A stretch of 64,000 nucleotides of DNA from Hofstenia miamia (lineage: Eukaryota > Xenacoelomorpha > Acoela). The stretch covers positions 1,874,787 through 1,938,786 of the forward strand of contig SCFE01000044.1 of NCBI GenBank assembly GCA_004352715.1, given 5' to 3'. A program made the position numbers and the translations under genes. The notes under the pieces were generated by a model. It worked only from the letters and a program-made list of their open reading frames with translations. It made no database searches and had not been told where the DNA came from. Positions 21,040-32,749 of the stretch are shown here, piece by piece. How positions within the stretch are numbered: position 1 is the first letter of the stretch; every line of letters begins with the position of its first letter.

Positions 21040-21560
21040 GTGATCAATTGAAGCGTTAGAAAGATCTAAGCAGGAAATAGCTGCCAATTTATTTGTGCCC
21101 AGTAGTGGTTTTCATTTTTTGGAGCATTTTAATAAAGCATCGGTTGTTGGGAAATACTTACAAATCACAATTGAGTATTGGACAGTAAGTTATACTTATT
21201 TAAGTGTTCTATTACTTGAATATTTTAAGTGTTCTGTTACTTGATGTTATAGTAATTGCTCGAATTATTAACTTATTAGTGAAGTAATTGAAATTGGTAG
21301 ATAATTTTTGGCAAGTGGCGGATCGTTTTTCTTAAAAATTAGAGTAGTAAGAGAAAGTTTTGAATAATCTGGAAGTAATAGCTTTTCATGCATTCGTTTA
21401 ATATTTAGTATATTATACTTACAGTGGCTTTAATTGGCCAAGGAAAATTTTTAGAAGGCCCACTTAATTTGGTAGGTTTGAGAATTGCATTACAGTTTTA
21501 ATACTTGTTATAAAAAGGAAACAAGTTTCAGGTTTAAAGAATTGTACGCTAAGCAATTTT
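21040..21560 (-). mobile_element. CR1/L2-like LINE RT relic
   Basis: The minus strand reads LIFKKNDPPLAKNYLPISIT, FEQLL, PTTDALLKCSKK and motif A ISCLDLSNASIDHS, with several stops and frameshifts. Same family as the RT at 5.4-6.4 kb. It is truncated after motif A. Confidence 0.65.
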
Positions 21561-21569
21561 TAACGTGGG

Positions 21570-22440
21570 AGACATTTTTAGTCTTTTATGTGCCTTTTCT
21601 ATAAATTTGAGAATTTTTAAAATTTCTAACTGCGATGTATTTTTCAGGAATCAAGGAGTTACAAGGTTAGCTTTAGCAAGACTTACTATGCGCAGATGTG
21701 TTTGAGTTGCCTTTGGAAATTTGAATTAATCATAAGTTTCTTTTCTGGGAAAATTTTTTGAGATTAAACTGAAAAATTTCAAAAATTTCATCAACATTAT
21801 AGTTGAATACACTGGAAGTCAATTTTCTGAAGGCAGTGCCGATTAGAAATTATTTATATAATCATTATCCTCTTCACTGATTTTTATCAATTTTGTAAAA
21901 TTTTTTTGAAGACGAACGGTATTTAGTAAACTCGACGTTCAGAAAATGATAACATACATTATTTGTTTTAGAAAGCACAATGTAATCAGTTAGTGTGATA
22001 CTTGATGATGTGATTCTAATCGCCAATATGTCATTAGTCAGTTATAAATTGAATATATTTTAAAGTAGGTCAATTTTTCACTCATTTTTAATTTAGGTTT
22101 CAGTATTAAATCTCTATTTGGAATTAAACGACTTGGGATTTAGAAATACTACACATCATTCTTTGCTTTACCTAATCGATTTTTGAGTAATATGCCGCCC
22201 CTGAATGAAGTAAGACATATTTCAAAAACACATTTTTTCGAAATGACACAATTCTTGTGGAAATAGATGTGTTAGATTTCATTCACTAGGCAATGACACC
22301 ACATGCTAAAAACTAGCTGATTTCTTTATAGTATAAAATCAATAAAGGTTCTCATTGACTTAAAAACGACCAATCGAAATTTCTTTTCAATAATTAATAA
22401 TTTATCAAAATCAAACAAAGTTCTAAAAATTTTGAACTCT
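21570..22440. other. Upstream region of lectin gene 1
   Basis: No coding content recognised. TATAGTATAAAATC near 22328-22342, about 115 bp before the ATG, is a possible TATA element, but such strings are frequent by chance in DNA this AT-rich. Confidence 0.4.
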
Positions 22441-22443
22441 AAA

Positions 22444-22454
22444 ATCAATCCAGC
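22444..22454 (+). promoter_or_regulatory. Conserved 5'-leader motif ATCAATCCAGC
   Basis: This 11-mer directly precedes the ATG of lectin gene 1. It recurs as ATCAATCTAGC five bases before the ATG of gene 2 (41728-41738). The rest of the two leaders is diverged. It could be an initiator or leader element, or simply the remaining paralogous sequence. Confidence 0.4.
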
Positions 22455-22734
22455 ATGAAAATGCCGTCGATTTTAATATTCCTTATAAACATTATAAACA
22501 CAACACATTCAAAAAATGAAATTTTCATAACTAATTCTTATGAAATTGGCGCCAAGCAAGTTTCAGTTCGTTGGGATTTGAAAGGTTTCAGTGAATGTGC
22601 ATACCGCTCCAATCATTGCGACATTGTAATATGGAAGAAGATCAAAAACGTTTGCAAATGTTTTTCATTTGGTGGGGATTCTAACATCATTTTCGATCCA
22701 GCAGATATTAACGTAATTAGTAGCATTGAGCAAG
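22455..22734 (+). CDS. Lectin gene 1 exon 1: signal peptide + N-terminal domain
   Basis: The ATG at 22455 opens a hydrophobic signal peptide (about residues 1-19, ending near THS). SYEIGAKQVSVRWDLKGF and SECAYRSNHCD follow, then IWKKIKNVCKC and FDPADIN. The exon ends at CAAG before GTAACA, phase 1. The spacing C-x6-C-x11-C-x-C resembles a minimal PAN/apple arrangement, but I am not certain of the family. The paralogous exon at 41744-42011 is strongly similar. Confidence 0.8.
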
Positions 22735-25700
22735 GTAACATTCGTTATTGTAGACTCATGTCCTAATTTACTAATTTAGATTTAATAATCTTAAAAGATT
22801 CATATAAAAACAAATTTTTAAAATATTTCTAGGAAAGGTGTTTGTTTCTGGGGATTTAAATCTTACAAATATAGAATTGTCGTCCTTATTGATTTAATAC
22901 ATAGTTTATTTCCATTTCGATTTGGACTACACCTGTTTCCCCCTTTCTGCTTATAATTTCGCGAACTTTTTATTACAATTAGTTCTGCAGTTGATAATTC
23001 TAATAACTGGAAATGTCGTATGTTTCGGCAAATTACAGAGATATCCACAATGTACGAACAACTACATCGATTAGCCTAAATTTATTTAAAATATATACGT
23101 AATATATACTTAACATCTAATAACAGTTATAACAAATAACACTGTTACTTCTATAAGAATGTTTTTCATAAACGAAAAATGAAAACAATTTTTTCATCAC
23201 AAATTCGGTCATATATACATTTATGCAACAACTTCTAAGCTGCTACCAAACAAAAAAGTATTTTAATTGACTCCCAAAGTGATTCATACGAAATAACATA
23301 TCTATATTTAGGGTTACTTTGTACAATTTAAAATAGTATTTGCAACTCTAAATAGCGTCAGAAAAGAAAAACACAAATATAACAGCAAATACACATACTA
23401 AAAATGAATATTTCCAAAAACAATTGCAATAAATAGCTTGGCCTATGACAAACTTTTTGTATTCAAGCCTTTCAATTGCATAACTACAAAAGTATTTATA
23501 TTTTGTATTTTCAAATATTTTAATTCATTAAAATTATGGCGGGGCTGCACTTTGTAAGTCAGGGCCGTGTGTAGTTCATGTTGACTGAAACCTATATAGT
23601 AGTAAATATGGGAAAAATTGAAGTTGTAGTTAGCTTTCTATTTCAACAAAATAACGCTCTTTATCCAATTGCATAATATTCCTGGAAAATCAAAGAAAGC
23701 TCTGGAATTACTCTGCTCCCAAATTGGCTTGTGCGTTCTCCGGATTTGAAATCATTAAGTATATGTGGAAGATCTGATGCTGCTTTGCAAGGGCAAGAAG
23801 TGTGGATATTTGTTATGTTATTTGGAACTATGTGGAAAATCAATTTTTCCCAATTCCTTCTAAGGAAATTTCACAATTGTATTCCACAGTATACAGAAGG
23901 AGAAAATATGTAATCAGCGCAATTGAATACGCTACAAAATCTTAGTTTTTCAATTTTGTTTAAATAGCATTTAGTTTTTGCTCAGAATAAATTTTTGTAA
24001 TGTTTAATTACTGCTTTCCCGTCTACGCCAACTGATGCAACCGATGCTATAATTAAAAACGAACTAGACGTAGATTTTTAGATATTTTTAAACAATGTCC
24101 AACCGAATTCATTTCAATTTTCTATGAAAAAGAAAGAAGGTGTTTTAAATACTTTCCAGAGCAAGAAGTATATGATGTTGCCAAGAATTCTTGTAATAAC
24201 GAAAGTTCTTTCTTATTTGAGCCCATTAATGTGAATGAAACAGTAAGCTTTCATTAAACTTCCGTTTATTCATATATACACATTTACACAGACATATATA
24301 TATATATATATATATATTTTCACACCACATAAAAGTGTATTTAGTTCTTTAATTATTCAAATTAATATATAATTGAATTCATGATGTATTTAGAGTACAA
24401 TTACCACTATACTTGAAGTTGTATTTGAGCATAGGGGCACATGGACTGGCTATGTTGCATCTCAAGGTAATGGNATACTTTTCCAAATACAAATTTTATG
24501 TTTTTTACTACAATAACACCAATTTACTTCGAAACTGTTTGAAGCACAAACTAATATTTAGTATATATATGAAATATGATTATTTTGGTTAAACTCATTA
24601 TTATTCATGCTTTTCATTTTGCATTTGCAAATAATTTATTTGAAACGAAATAATCATGTTCAACCAACGCATGAATTTTATCTGAAAAAAGTTTTACATC
24701 ACCCTTTGAATTTTCATCCCTCTATCACTTCCTTAATGAATATAGAAATGTCATTAAACATTTACAAATTTGAAAAATGATGTGTTTCTAATAAAAAATT
24801 CCATCATTTTTTCTAAATGGACTACGCTTAGAATTTAGGGATGATAATTTAAATATATGGAGGGGTGTAGAATGCAAAATTACAAAATTAATTGCAGTCA
24901 AAGCAAAGTGGGCAATTGATTTTCTTTGAGGGCTTTTCTTTGCCTACAAAGCAATGAAAAGATTTAGTTAACTTCGTTTCTCTTCATTGAGTTTTTTTAA
25001 AAATTTATAGAACACAGTACATGAACATTTACTCTAAGCACTATAATTTCAACAAGAAACACAATGATTATATAAAGAACAATGGAAGTTTGTATCGTGT
25101 TAACATAACAATTATACAATATCAAAAAAAAGAGAATAAAATATCAGGAATTAATATTTGTAAACAAACATAGAGAACCGGAGGATACAGTTTTAATTAA
25201 TTACTTATAGTAACTTTCCATGATGTAGAATTATTGCGAAACTAGTCAAAATTAAATGATTTATATTATTACAACACCTACATAGTATTACTATAGGGCT
25301 TGTGCCAAGTTAGGGTCGCTAACATTTTTGTGGACGAAGTTGGATAATTCAATGAGTAGATATTAAAAACACATCCTACATAAACTTAAGTTGCATGGGT
25401 TGTACTATTGGGGTTCATATACCTACGACTCCAATTTTGAGAATCTTTTGATGTTCTTGAGTTTATTGCTTAAATATTGTTTAAATATAATTGAAGCGGA
25501 ACACGTGTTTTCTAGGCTTAACAAATTTGTGAATCCATAAAAACAAAATAGCAGTTATTTAATTGCAATGTTTTGCATTTTTATTCATTTTATTTAGATA
25601 ACATTAAACGTGAAGACTGCATTTTCATATTTACAGACGACAGCAAACTTGGAAATGCTAATTGCCGTTTTACATTCAGCTACATATGCGAATTTTCTGC

Positions 25701-25755
25701 TAATCATGGAATGATCTACGGATTTACCAACAGCGGAAGAAAATTGATTTTCTAA
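22455..25755 (+). CDS. Lectin gene 1: secreted C-type lectin with Cys-rich N-terminal domain (4 exons)
   Basis: Modelled exons are 22455-22734, 24082-24242, 24394-24466 and 25598-25755. Their sum is 672 bp, a multiple of three, giving 223 residues. Exon 1 encodes a signal peptide and a domain with C-x6-C-x11-C-x-C; exons 2-4 encode a C-type lectin domain. All introns are GT...AG, and phases (1, 0, 1) match at every junction and in the paralogue. Six lectin cysteines are present: QCP, RRCF, NSC, EDC, NANC and YIC. Compared with gene 2 it lacks the extra exon after exon 1, and exon 3 may lack 24 codons including the WSEGEP part. However, an n at 24474 makes the exon 3 end unsure. The product is likely a secreted carbohydrate or ligand-recognition protein; the ligand is unknown. 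Confidence 0.75.
22735..24081 (+). other. Lectin gene 1 intron 1
   Basis: Phase-1 intron. No counterpart of the gene 2 accessory exon (42565-42747) was recognised. A short open stretch at 22833-22896 after a plausible acceptor reads GKVFVSGDLNLTNIELSS and then hits TAA without a donor. GC-richer DNA near 23535-23580 contains CAGGGCCGTGTGTAG, reminiscent of a hAT end, without a partner found. Confidence 0.5.
24082..24242 (+). CDS. Lectin gene 1 exon: C-type lectin domain, N-terminal part
   Basis: Acceptor TTTTTAG before 24082, donor GTAAGC after 24242; 161 bp, phase 1 in, phase 0 out. It encodes IFKQCPTEFISIFYEKERRC, then a Cys of the NSCNNESSFLFEP block. These are the C-P...C and A-K-x-x-C blocks that begin long-form C-type lectin domains. 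Same length and phases as 54487-54647. Confidence 0.8.
24294..24317. repeat. (TA)n microsatellite in lectin gene 1 intron
   Basis: Uninterrupted AT dinucleotide run. Confidence 0.9.
24394..24466 (+). CDS. Lectin gene 1 exon: C-type lectin domain, middle part (3' end uncertain)
   Basis: Acceptor ATTTAG before 24394. It encodes STITTILEVVFEHRGTWTGY then VASQ. A donor candidate GTAATG after 24466 keeps the phase (1) needed by the last exon. The alternative is that the exon runs on through the n at 24474, since NG-YF after it resembles NGQYFGYTN in gene 2. In that case the loop with WSEGEP would be interrupted by a sequence gap. The matching exon of gene 2 (59135-59279) is 72 bp longer. Confidence 0.6.
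25598..25755 (+). CDS. Lectin gene 1 last exon: C-type lectin domain, C-terminal part
   Basis: Acceptor TATTTAG before 25598, phase 1. It encodes NIKREDCIFIFTDDSKLGNA, then NCRFTFSYICEF, ending in TAA at 25753-25755. EDC, the NxC and YICE cysteines complete the two canonical disulfides. No AATAAA was seen close downstream. Confidence 0.8.
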
Positions 25756-26385
25756 TTTTATCCACATAAGCATCTAACAGTTCCGTTAATTGGAAATATT
25801 ATTTTATAAATCACATTGTTCCATTTTTAAATGATACATAATATGTGCTCTTAGTATTCATTGCTTTCTCAAAAATCATTGCTTCAAAAATTCTGACGCG
25901 TTTTTGATAATTTGTTAGTGATTTATAGTGTTAAAATATTAAATATTTGACAGAGTTTTTCGAGATTAATAGTTTTAACAACAACAGTGTAATGCTCTGA
26001 TAGAACAGAAAGGTGATTAGGATAGGATTTTGAAATAATTCCGAAAGTATATAACAAAGCCATATTGATAACAGAGCTAAAGTGCTTCAATTTTTTAGAC
26101 AAATATCTTAGCATCTACTAAGAATTTTTCACATAGAGAACATTGATGTGTTTCTGTAATCCAAGCAATTGTAATAATACACAAAAAAAGCAAGCGAGCT
26201 GATTTTATTCTAAAAGTTTCTAAAACCTTAACTACTGAAATGAACAAGTCTAATATCATGAACTTTAAATATATTTCCCCAATCCGGATCATTATAAGTA
26301 GCATTAACAAAATATTGCTTTTCATTTTACAATCTTTGCTTCTGAATATTGTTCCGGGGAATATTACTCAATGAGAAAATACACT
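25756..26385. other. Non-coding DNA after lectin gene 1
   Basis: 3' UTR and spacer. Nothing else recognised. It ends at the target duplication of the next element. Confidence 0.5.
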
Positions 26386-26393
26386 CAATCCAC

Positions 26394-27673
26394 CCTAGGT
26401 GTAAACCGTTCGAAAATATATACATGAAAAAATGCAATATATATAATGAATATAAAATTAGGTTTCAATAGCTAGAAGTGACATTGTAGTTCAATTGAAA
26501 TTGAGAACAGGACTGGAATTTAACTGAAGTTCCCAAAAGTGAATTCACCTCACAAATCCAACTTGCACGGATTAGCATATATTTTAATATGAAACATGTT
26601 AAAATAATGTAGGGTTAAGGGATTTTTTATTTAGACAAATGTTGAAATTTAAATAGCTGATAATATATCTGAATAGCATCAATAAATTTACACAAAATAT
26701 GTAAACAAATTACGTTAATTTCAAAAATAAATTTTTTCGGCTATGAATAAATTACCATAGTACTATTTTAATAACGAGCTATCGCATAGTCATCATTATA
26801 CAGTTTGTATTCTAGCAGTAATTTACCAGAAATGTATTTTTGCTTAAGGAAGATTTTTAAATGATTTTTAAATGATTATATTTTTTCAATGACTTTAATT
26901 CCAAGTTCGAAGGACGACATTAATGAAGTATTTCTTTAAAACGTTTTTCTTATACTTAACACATGTAAAAAGCTTTGATCTTGAATTCTGTTAATGAGTA
27001 TTTCTCGGTATTTTAATCGTGTTGAAGAATGTCAGCAGGGTATTCTATATGACGAGTTGTCTTGAAAAGAGAATCGACATAGCAATGTTTAAATATAAAG
27101 AATTATAGGTAACTTCAATTTTCTTAAAATTTCTTAATCAAATTGTAAGTCGACATTACAATTTTGGTTTTCTACTTTAAAGAACTAAAACGTATTGTAC
27201 GAAATGTAGACGTTTGTAAATCTTCAGATTCGACACATTTACCTTTCTTTATATAAGAATTTTTTTCAAATATTTGGCTACCACCTATCATTAGATATAA
27301 CACCATTATATAAAAATCGAGATATTATAGGCCGATCCCAATAATGCAACCTTTTACTAAATTATTTGAAAAATGCTGCACAAACAAATCAACCAATACG
27401 TTTATAAGTGATGCAATTATGTCAATTACTGAAAAAATAGCCTCAAATATATCCAAATTTATATTTAGCTGCATAGAATTTTGAAATTTTGGCGATTAAA
27501 CTTAAAAATTAAGGATTTCATCAAAATTCAATTAAGAGAGGCTAAATCTTTGTCATTCACTCAGTTTTTATTTGACCGGTTTTAGACCAGTCATAAAATA
27601 CTGACCCAACCAGATCTGTGCAGGCTTGATCGGTTCCGGTGAGACAGGTTGACCCGACCAGTTTACATCTATG
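26394..27673. mobile_element. Composite hAT-like element, copy A, carrying a LINE RT piece
   Basis: Ends are CCTAGGTGTAAACCG at the left and TTTACATCTATG at the right, imperfect TIRs of a CATAGGTGTAAACC type. Flanking octamers are CAATCCAC (26386-26393) and AAATCCAC (27674-27681), 7/8 identical, which fits hAT. A GC-rich ACCGGT-rich subterminal block (27585-27673) stands out from AT-rich DNA. The interior carries a plus-strand LINE RT fragment. Copy B at 32535-33779, in reverse orientation, shares the TIRs, the GC-rich end and the same LINE piece. Confidence 0.7.
27175..27450 (+). pseudogene. LINE RT piece inside composite element A
   Basis: The plus strand reads KELKRIVRNVDVCKSSDSTH, YRPIPIMQPFTKLFEK and TNTFISDAIMSITEKIAS in patches between stops. 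It corresponds to the part of the RT N-terminal to motif A and matches the minus-strand piece in element B. Confidence 0.6.
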
Positions 27674-28139
27674 AAATCCACTGTTGTTCAAGTTTATATA
27701 ATTTAGCAAGTTGAGAAAAGTTTGTCTTCATTAGACAATCTGGTTTATGAAAATCATAATATTGTAAATTGTGACTACCCTCTTCAATCTAATTTTTCTA
27801 ATGCACATTAATAATATGCAATATTTGATTATAAAAAAGAATAAAGTACACTTATAATGTCAACGATAATTCTTTATTATATTAAGTATCAAAGAATTGT
27901 ATTACACCTTTCTGTATATCTTAAGTAGCGTTCAGACATACAACTTTGTTCACACCTTTTCGAATTTAATGAGGTTGTCAGCAAAAGTTGTGTGTGTGAA
28001 CGCAAAAAAACTTTGTTGTCAACAAAATTTTCAGAGTTAAATCAATTCTAATTTGGCTGATTACTTTTGGCGACATTATGAGGTTGACAACAAAGTTTCA
28101 GGTGTGAAGCAAAAAAACTTTGTTGTGATTTTTTTAAAA

Positions 28140-29009
28140 CAAATTCTGAGCGATAGCATAAACGACTGTACAATTTAATAATCAGCTTATTCTGAACTTA
28201 TTAATTCCGGGGAAATGCATGGATTCCTTGATTTAATGCTAGAGTGCACGATCATTTAGCGCATTATTCCGTTTTTGGATGGTCTAGTTATTCACTCATT
28301 AATAAAAGCATGTGGTCGCTTAATAGCGAAACCCAATTAATAGAGCTTGTGGAATTCGAGCTTCGAAAGTTATAAAAATACACATTTAAGCAGTCTAGCA
28401 AAAGAGGAAATTTCCAAAATTCCCAAATTTTAATCTAATCCCTAGTAAATGTGAAGAAATTATTAACTAAGAATACTATAAGCTTTTTGCATTCGGTATC
28501 GCTTATTTAAACATAAGACATCTTTAAGTGTCTTATTTTGCTTTAAAATGATATAGTCTGTATATTTACATTGATATGTTTATATCAATTTATTCTTAGA
28601 GATCAATGCAAAATTTAATCTGCTAAAAACACAAATTTTCAAAGAATTACGAAAGACACAAGATCCTAGGAGTGGGGATGCGGTAGAAAATATCTACTAA
28701 AGTGAATTATTTTTGTTTATAATTTTTCAGTAAACAGGGGGTTCCTATTCATCATTGTTTTTATATCATTTGGCTTACGTTACAATACTTAATTATAATT
28801 ATTTCAAAAAGCTTTTCATTTTATATCAATTAAATTTCAGAATTTCCAGCTTAGGTAGCGCTTAAACGATACAACTTTTGTTGCTAACGTAATTATTGTG
28901 CGCATTATGATAAGATAATTTTGAAATAATTTAAATTCCTCCAATAATTTCTTTTGACAATATCGAAGATAAATTAAATGCTGAAATTAAACACTACCAA
29001 CCATTAGAG

Positions 29010-29012
<3 letters not shown>
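28140..29012. other. Non-coding interior of the 25-bp-TIR element
   Basis: No open frame or motif recognised except the variant TIR at 28856. Confidence 0.5.
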
Positions 29013-29041
<29 letters not shown>

Positions 29042-30041
29042 NNNNNNNNNNNNNNNNNNNNNNNNNNNNNNNNNNNNNNNNNNNNNNNNNNNNNNNNNNN
29101 NNNNNNNNNNNNNNNNNNNNNNNNNNNNNNNNNNNNNNNNNNNNNNNNNNNNNNNNNNNNNNNNNNNNNNNNNNNNNNNNNNNNNNNNNNNNNNNNNNNN
29201 NNNNNNNNNNNNNNNNNNNNNNNNNNNNNNNNNNNNNNNNNNNNNNNNNNNNNNNNNNNNNNNNNNNNNNNNNNNNNNNNNNNNNNNNNNNNNNNNNNNN
29301 NNNNNNNNNNNNNNNNNNNNNNNNNNNNNNNNNNNNNNNNNNNNNNNNNNNNNNNNNNNNNNNNNNNNNNNNNNNNNNNNNNNNNNNNNNNNNNNNNNNN
29401 NNNNNNNNNNNNNNNNNNNNNNNNNNNNNNNNNNNNNNNNNNNNNNNNNNNNNNNNNNNNNNNNNNNNNNNNNNNNNNNNNNNNNNNNNNNNNNNNNNNN
29501 NNNNNNNNNNNNNNNNNNNNNNNNNNNNNNNNNNNNNNNNNNNNNNNNNNNNNNNNNNNNNNNNNNNNNNNNNNNNNNNNNNNNNNNNNNNNNNNNNNNN
29601 NNNNNNNNNNNNNNNNNNNNNNNNNNNNNNNNNNNNNNNNNNNNNNNNNNNNNNNNNNNNNNNNNNNNNNNNNNNNNNNNNNNNNNNNNNNNNNNNNNNN
29701 NNNNNNNNNNNNNNNNNNNNNNNNNNNNNNNNNNNNNNNNNNNNNNNNNNNNNNNNNNNNNNNNNNNNNNNNNNNNNNNNNNNNNNNNNNNNNNNNNNNN
29801 NNNNNNNNNNNNNNNNNNNNNNNNNNNNNNNNNNNNNNNNNNNNNNNNNNNNNNNNNNNNNNNNNNNNNNNNNNNNNNNNNNNNNNNNNNNNNNNNNNNN
29901 NNNNNNNNNNNNNNNNNNNNNNNNNNNNNNNNNNNNNNNNNNNNNNNNNNNNNNNNNNNNNNNNNNNNNNNNNNNNNNNNNNNNNNNNNNNNNNNNNNNN
30001 NNNNNNNNNNNNNNNNNNNNNNNNNNNNNNNNNNNNNNNNN
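29013..30041. other. (TA)n run and 1000-N gap
   Basis: A (TA)n run at 29013-29041 leads directly into exactly 1000 N. The gap size is probably a placeholder. Confidence 0.95.
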
Positions 30042-30274
30042 GAATATTTTAATTTCCGAAAAGTTTTGAACAAAGTTGTATGTCTGAACGCTAGTTTAGT
30101 CAAATTGTGTAAAACTACAAAATGCATCTTGCGATAAACAGTAAAACTTCAATTCAAATAACATACCCTTTTTCATGCTAAAAATGATTTCATTATAATA
30201 GTCCGACCAATAGAACCTGCATATTTCGAAGTTATTTTAAGTAGGATCACGGAATACCATAGTAGCCTAAGCTT

Positions 30275-30324
30275 CAGGGGCGCACCCAGCATTTTTTTCT
30301 GAGGAGGGGAACTATTCTTTAGAT

Positions 30325-30358
<34 letters not shown>

Positions 30359-32265
30359 NNNNNNNNNNNNNNNNNNNNNNNNNNNNNNNNNNNNNNNNNN
30401 NNNNNNNNNNNNNNNNNNNNNNNNNNNNNNNNNNNNNNNNNNNNNNNNNNNNNNNNNNNNNNNNNNNNNNNNNNNNNNNNNNNNNNNNNNNNNNNNNNNN
30501 NNNNNNNNNNNNNNNNNNNNNNNNNNNNTATATATATATCATATTTTCACAGATATTCTTACATGCAAAGAAGTTTATAAATTCATTATTCTGAAGATTT
30601 TCACTACAACAATGGAAAAAGCATTGCCAGAGAAATTAAATAGTATACACTTTTTGACATGCTACCCAAAACCGAAAGATTGATATTAACTAAATTCAAC
30701 TATTCAATTTAAGGTTTACTATTTCATATATCCACTTTTTATGTCATTTTTATTAATTAAATTTCAACATAGCAAACGTAACCAGCATACTGGATTCTTT
30801 TTCCCTACCCCTATTCAACCATTACTAAGATTGGCTAACACACATATCTGCTCCGTGGTTCAGTAGGTGAGGATGATTTCGAACACAGACTGTTGTCCTG
30901 TTAACTGATCCTAATCTCAATAGGAAAAATTTCCATTTTTTGTGGGTAGGATAATCTTTAAAAAATTCTTACTTTCTTATTTCTTAGTTATTCCAACCAA
31001 AAACTTAGGCCTAATTCTTGCAGGCTTGAATCATGCCCAACTCAAATTTTAAGTGTGCTCACTGAAGTTGAAAATTCTAGATTGAACTTTTCAAGAATAG
31101 ATAATACTGATGTACAATTTCAAAACGTTGCTTAAGAAATTGTATAATATTCACTACAACTGTTGTGCAATAGTTTATTTTTTTCAATTTCAGCCCCATT
31201 TTTCGAATAACTCAGTCGAGCCCCAGCCCATCGCGGCTCCGACTTCAACTCCTGTTAGCAGAAGAGAGAACAGGACTGAGGATCATGCCGTATTACTACT
31301 GTGCGTCCACAAAATACCTTTAGTTACATTTTGTAACTTGCCATAATTTGAATTTAATACATTATTTCTCTATTGTTTTTTAGCATTGATATGTAATTCA
31401 CCATTTTTCACTACAGGTAAAAATATAGAAACCGTGTCCAAATTATTTTCACATTTTGCAAAATATAATTTAATAGAAAATCTCATTCAAAATTGCTATA
31501 TTTCTCATTGCTAGTTTCGCATTTGGCAATAATTGAAATGAAAATAATAGATAAGAAATCATAGTATAAAAACCAAGCATAACACAAAAAAAACTTTTTA
31601 AAAGAAAAAACATCGTTGTGAGATAACAAAGAAAATTACAAGTGCTTCATACTTCTGTTAGCACTAAGAAAAAATTAAGATAAATGTTGCCAGAAATCGT
31701 AATCACTTAAAGCAAATTTGGTTCTGCATAGATATCTTATGTATAAGCTGTGATCATTGTTTAATATCTCTAGGTTTGACATCACAATATGAGGTGTGTG
31801 ACAGAAAGATAGCAAAGGTGCGAAATAGGGTTAATGTTATGCCTTCAGTATATAAAAAAGTGAATTCGGTAGTGGAAGCATAATGTATATTTTGGTCATC
31901 AAACTGTGCTGTACACATGCAATAGCGAATACTGTATTAATTTACTAGGCAGGACAATAATGATTTTGGAATTGGGACTTTATTATGTTTCGCCAAGATT
32001 TTCATCAATTAATGCTTGTGAGAACGTTCTTAGTGAACCTAAATAATTGTAAATTATTGGTAATTTTTCTTCTTCTAAAGCATTCAATAGATTAATCGAT
32101 TTCCAATTATTGTAATAATTGCAATTTCAATTAATTATTGCTTACCCCTGCAGATAGATTTGAAGCATTGCTTAATAATGTGTACATTTCATGAGGAATG
32201 GAAGCATCTGTGCTCTGTTGAGAGGGGGAACGTTCCCCCAGTTCCCCCCTCTGGGTGCGCTTCTG
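30275..32265. mobile_element. hAT-type element with perfect 8-bp target duplication
   Basis: Ends are CAGGGGCGCACCCAGC at the left and CTGGGTGCGCTTCTG at the right, inverted with few mismatches. Both sides carry CTAAGCTT (30267-30274 and 32266-32273), a perfect 8-bp duplication. The interior holds a (TA)n run with a 170-N gap (30359-30528), a GC-richer patch near 31200-31290, and no recognisable transposase, so it is non-autonomous or decayed. Confidence 0.8.
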
Positions 32266-32749
32266 CTAAGCTTATTAGTATTATAATAAGAATCTCGTGG
32301 GGAGGGATGGGATAGGATGGGAGAGACCAAAATTGCAATGAAATGGGATGGGACAGAAAAATATGTCCTATGAATGAGCTTTTATAATTTCTTTGCTTTA
32401 AATGATATCCAAAGCTGTAAAATCGATTAATAAGAAACGATAATTGGAGATTTTATAGATAAAATTATATCTATCTCAGCTTTGAAAAATATCGATTCAT
32501 CTATTGGTATCTTACAATAATTGGTGATTCGTGGCATAGGTGTAAACCGGTCGGGTCAACGGACGTGACCGGCACCAGTCAGAACGTCACAGGTCGGGTC
32601 GGGTCAGCATTTTATGACCGGCCGGTTTGAACCCATCTAAAACCGGTCAAATAAAGACTGAGTGAATGAAAAAACTCATAATTAACTTAATTGAATTTTG
32701 ATTAAATCCAATATTTTTAAATTTCAGAATTCTGCGCAACTGAATAAAG

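Larger units (their letters stand above)
27928..30091. mobile_element. TIR DNA transposon with 25-bp perfect TIRs, mostly unsequenced
   Basis: The left end GCGTTCAGACATACAACTTT (27928 on) is the exact reverse complement of the right end finishing at 30091, with 25 bp perfect. The flanking dinucleotide TA on both sides (27926-27927, 30092-30093) could be the target duplication. Subterminal copies of AACTTTGTTG occur on both strands between 27980 and 28130. A variant end, TAGCGCTTAAACGATACAAC, at 28856 suggests a second nested copy. A 1000-N gap fills 29042-30041. No transposase is visible; superfamily unassigned. Confidence 0.65.

Noticed and set aside
22833-22896. Possible extra exon in gene 1 (GKVFVSGDLN...)
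   Set aside because: It has an acceptor but runs into TAA with no donor, and does not align convincingly with the gene 2 accessory exon.
28994-30137. Long frames across the 1000-N gap at 29-30 kb
   Set aside because: Made of (TA)n-encoded Tyr-Ile runs, N, and the TIR sequence of a transposon.
30850-30900. A-box-like TGGTTCAGTAGG with TTCGAACAC nearby, a possible tRNA/SINE
   Set aside because: The two boxes are only about 12 bp apart, too close for a pol III promoter, and no cloverleaf can be drawn. At most a deleted SINE.
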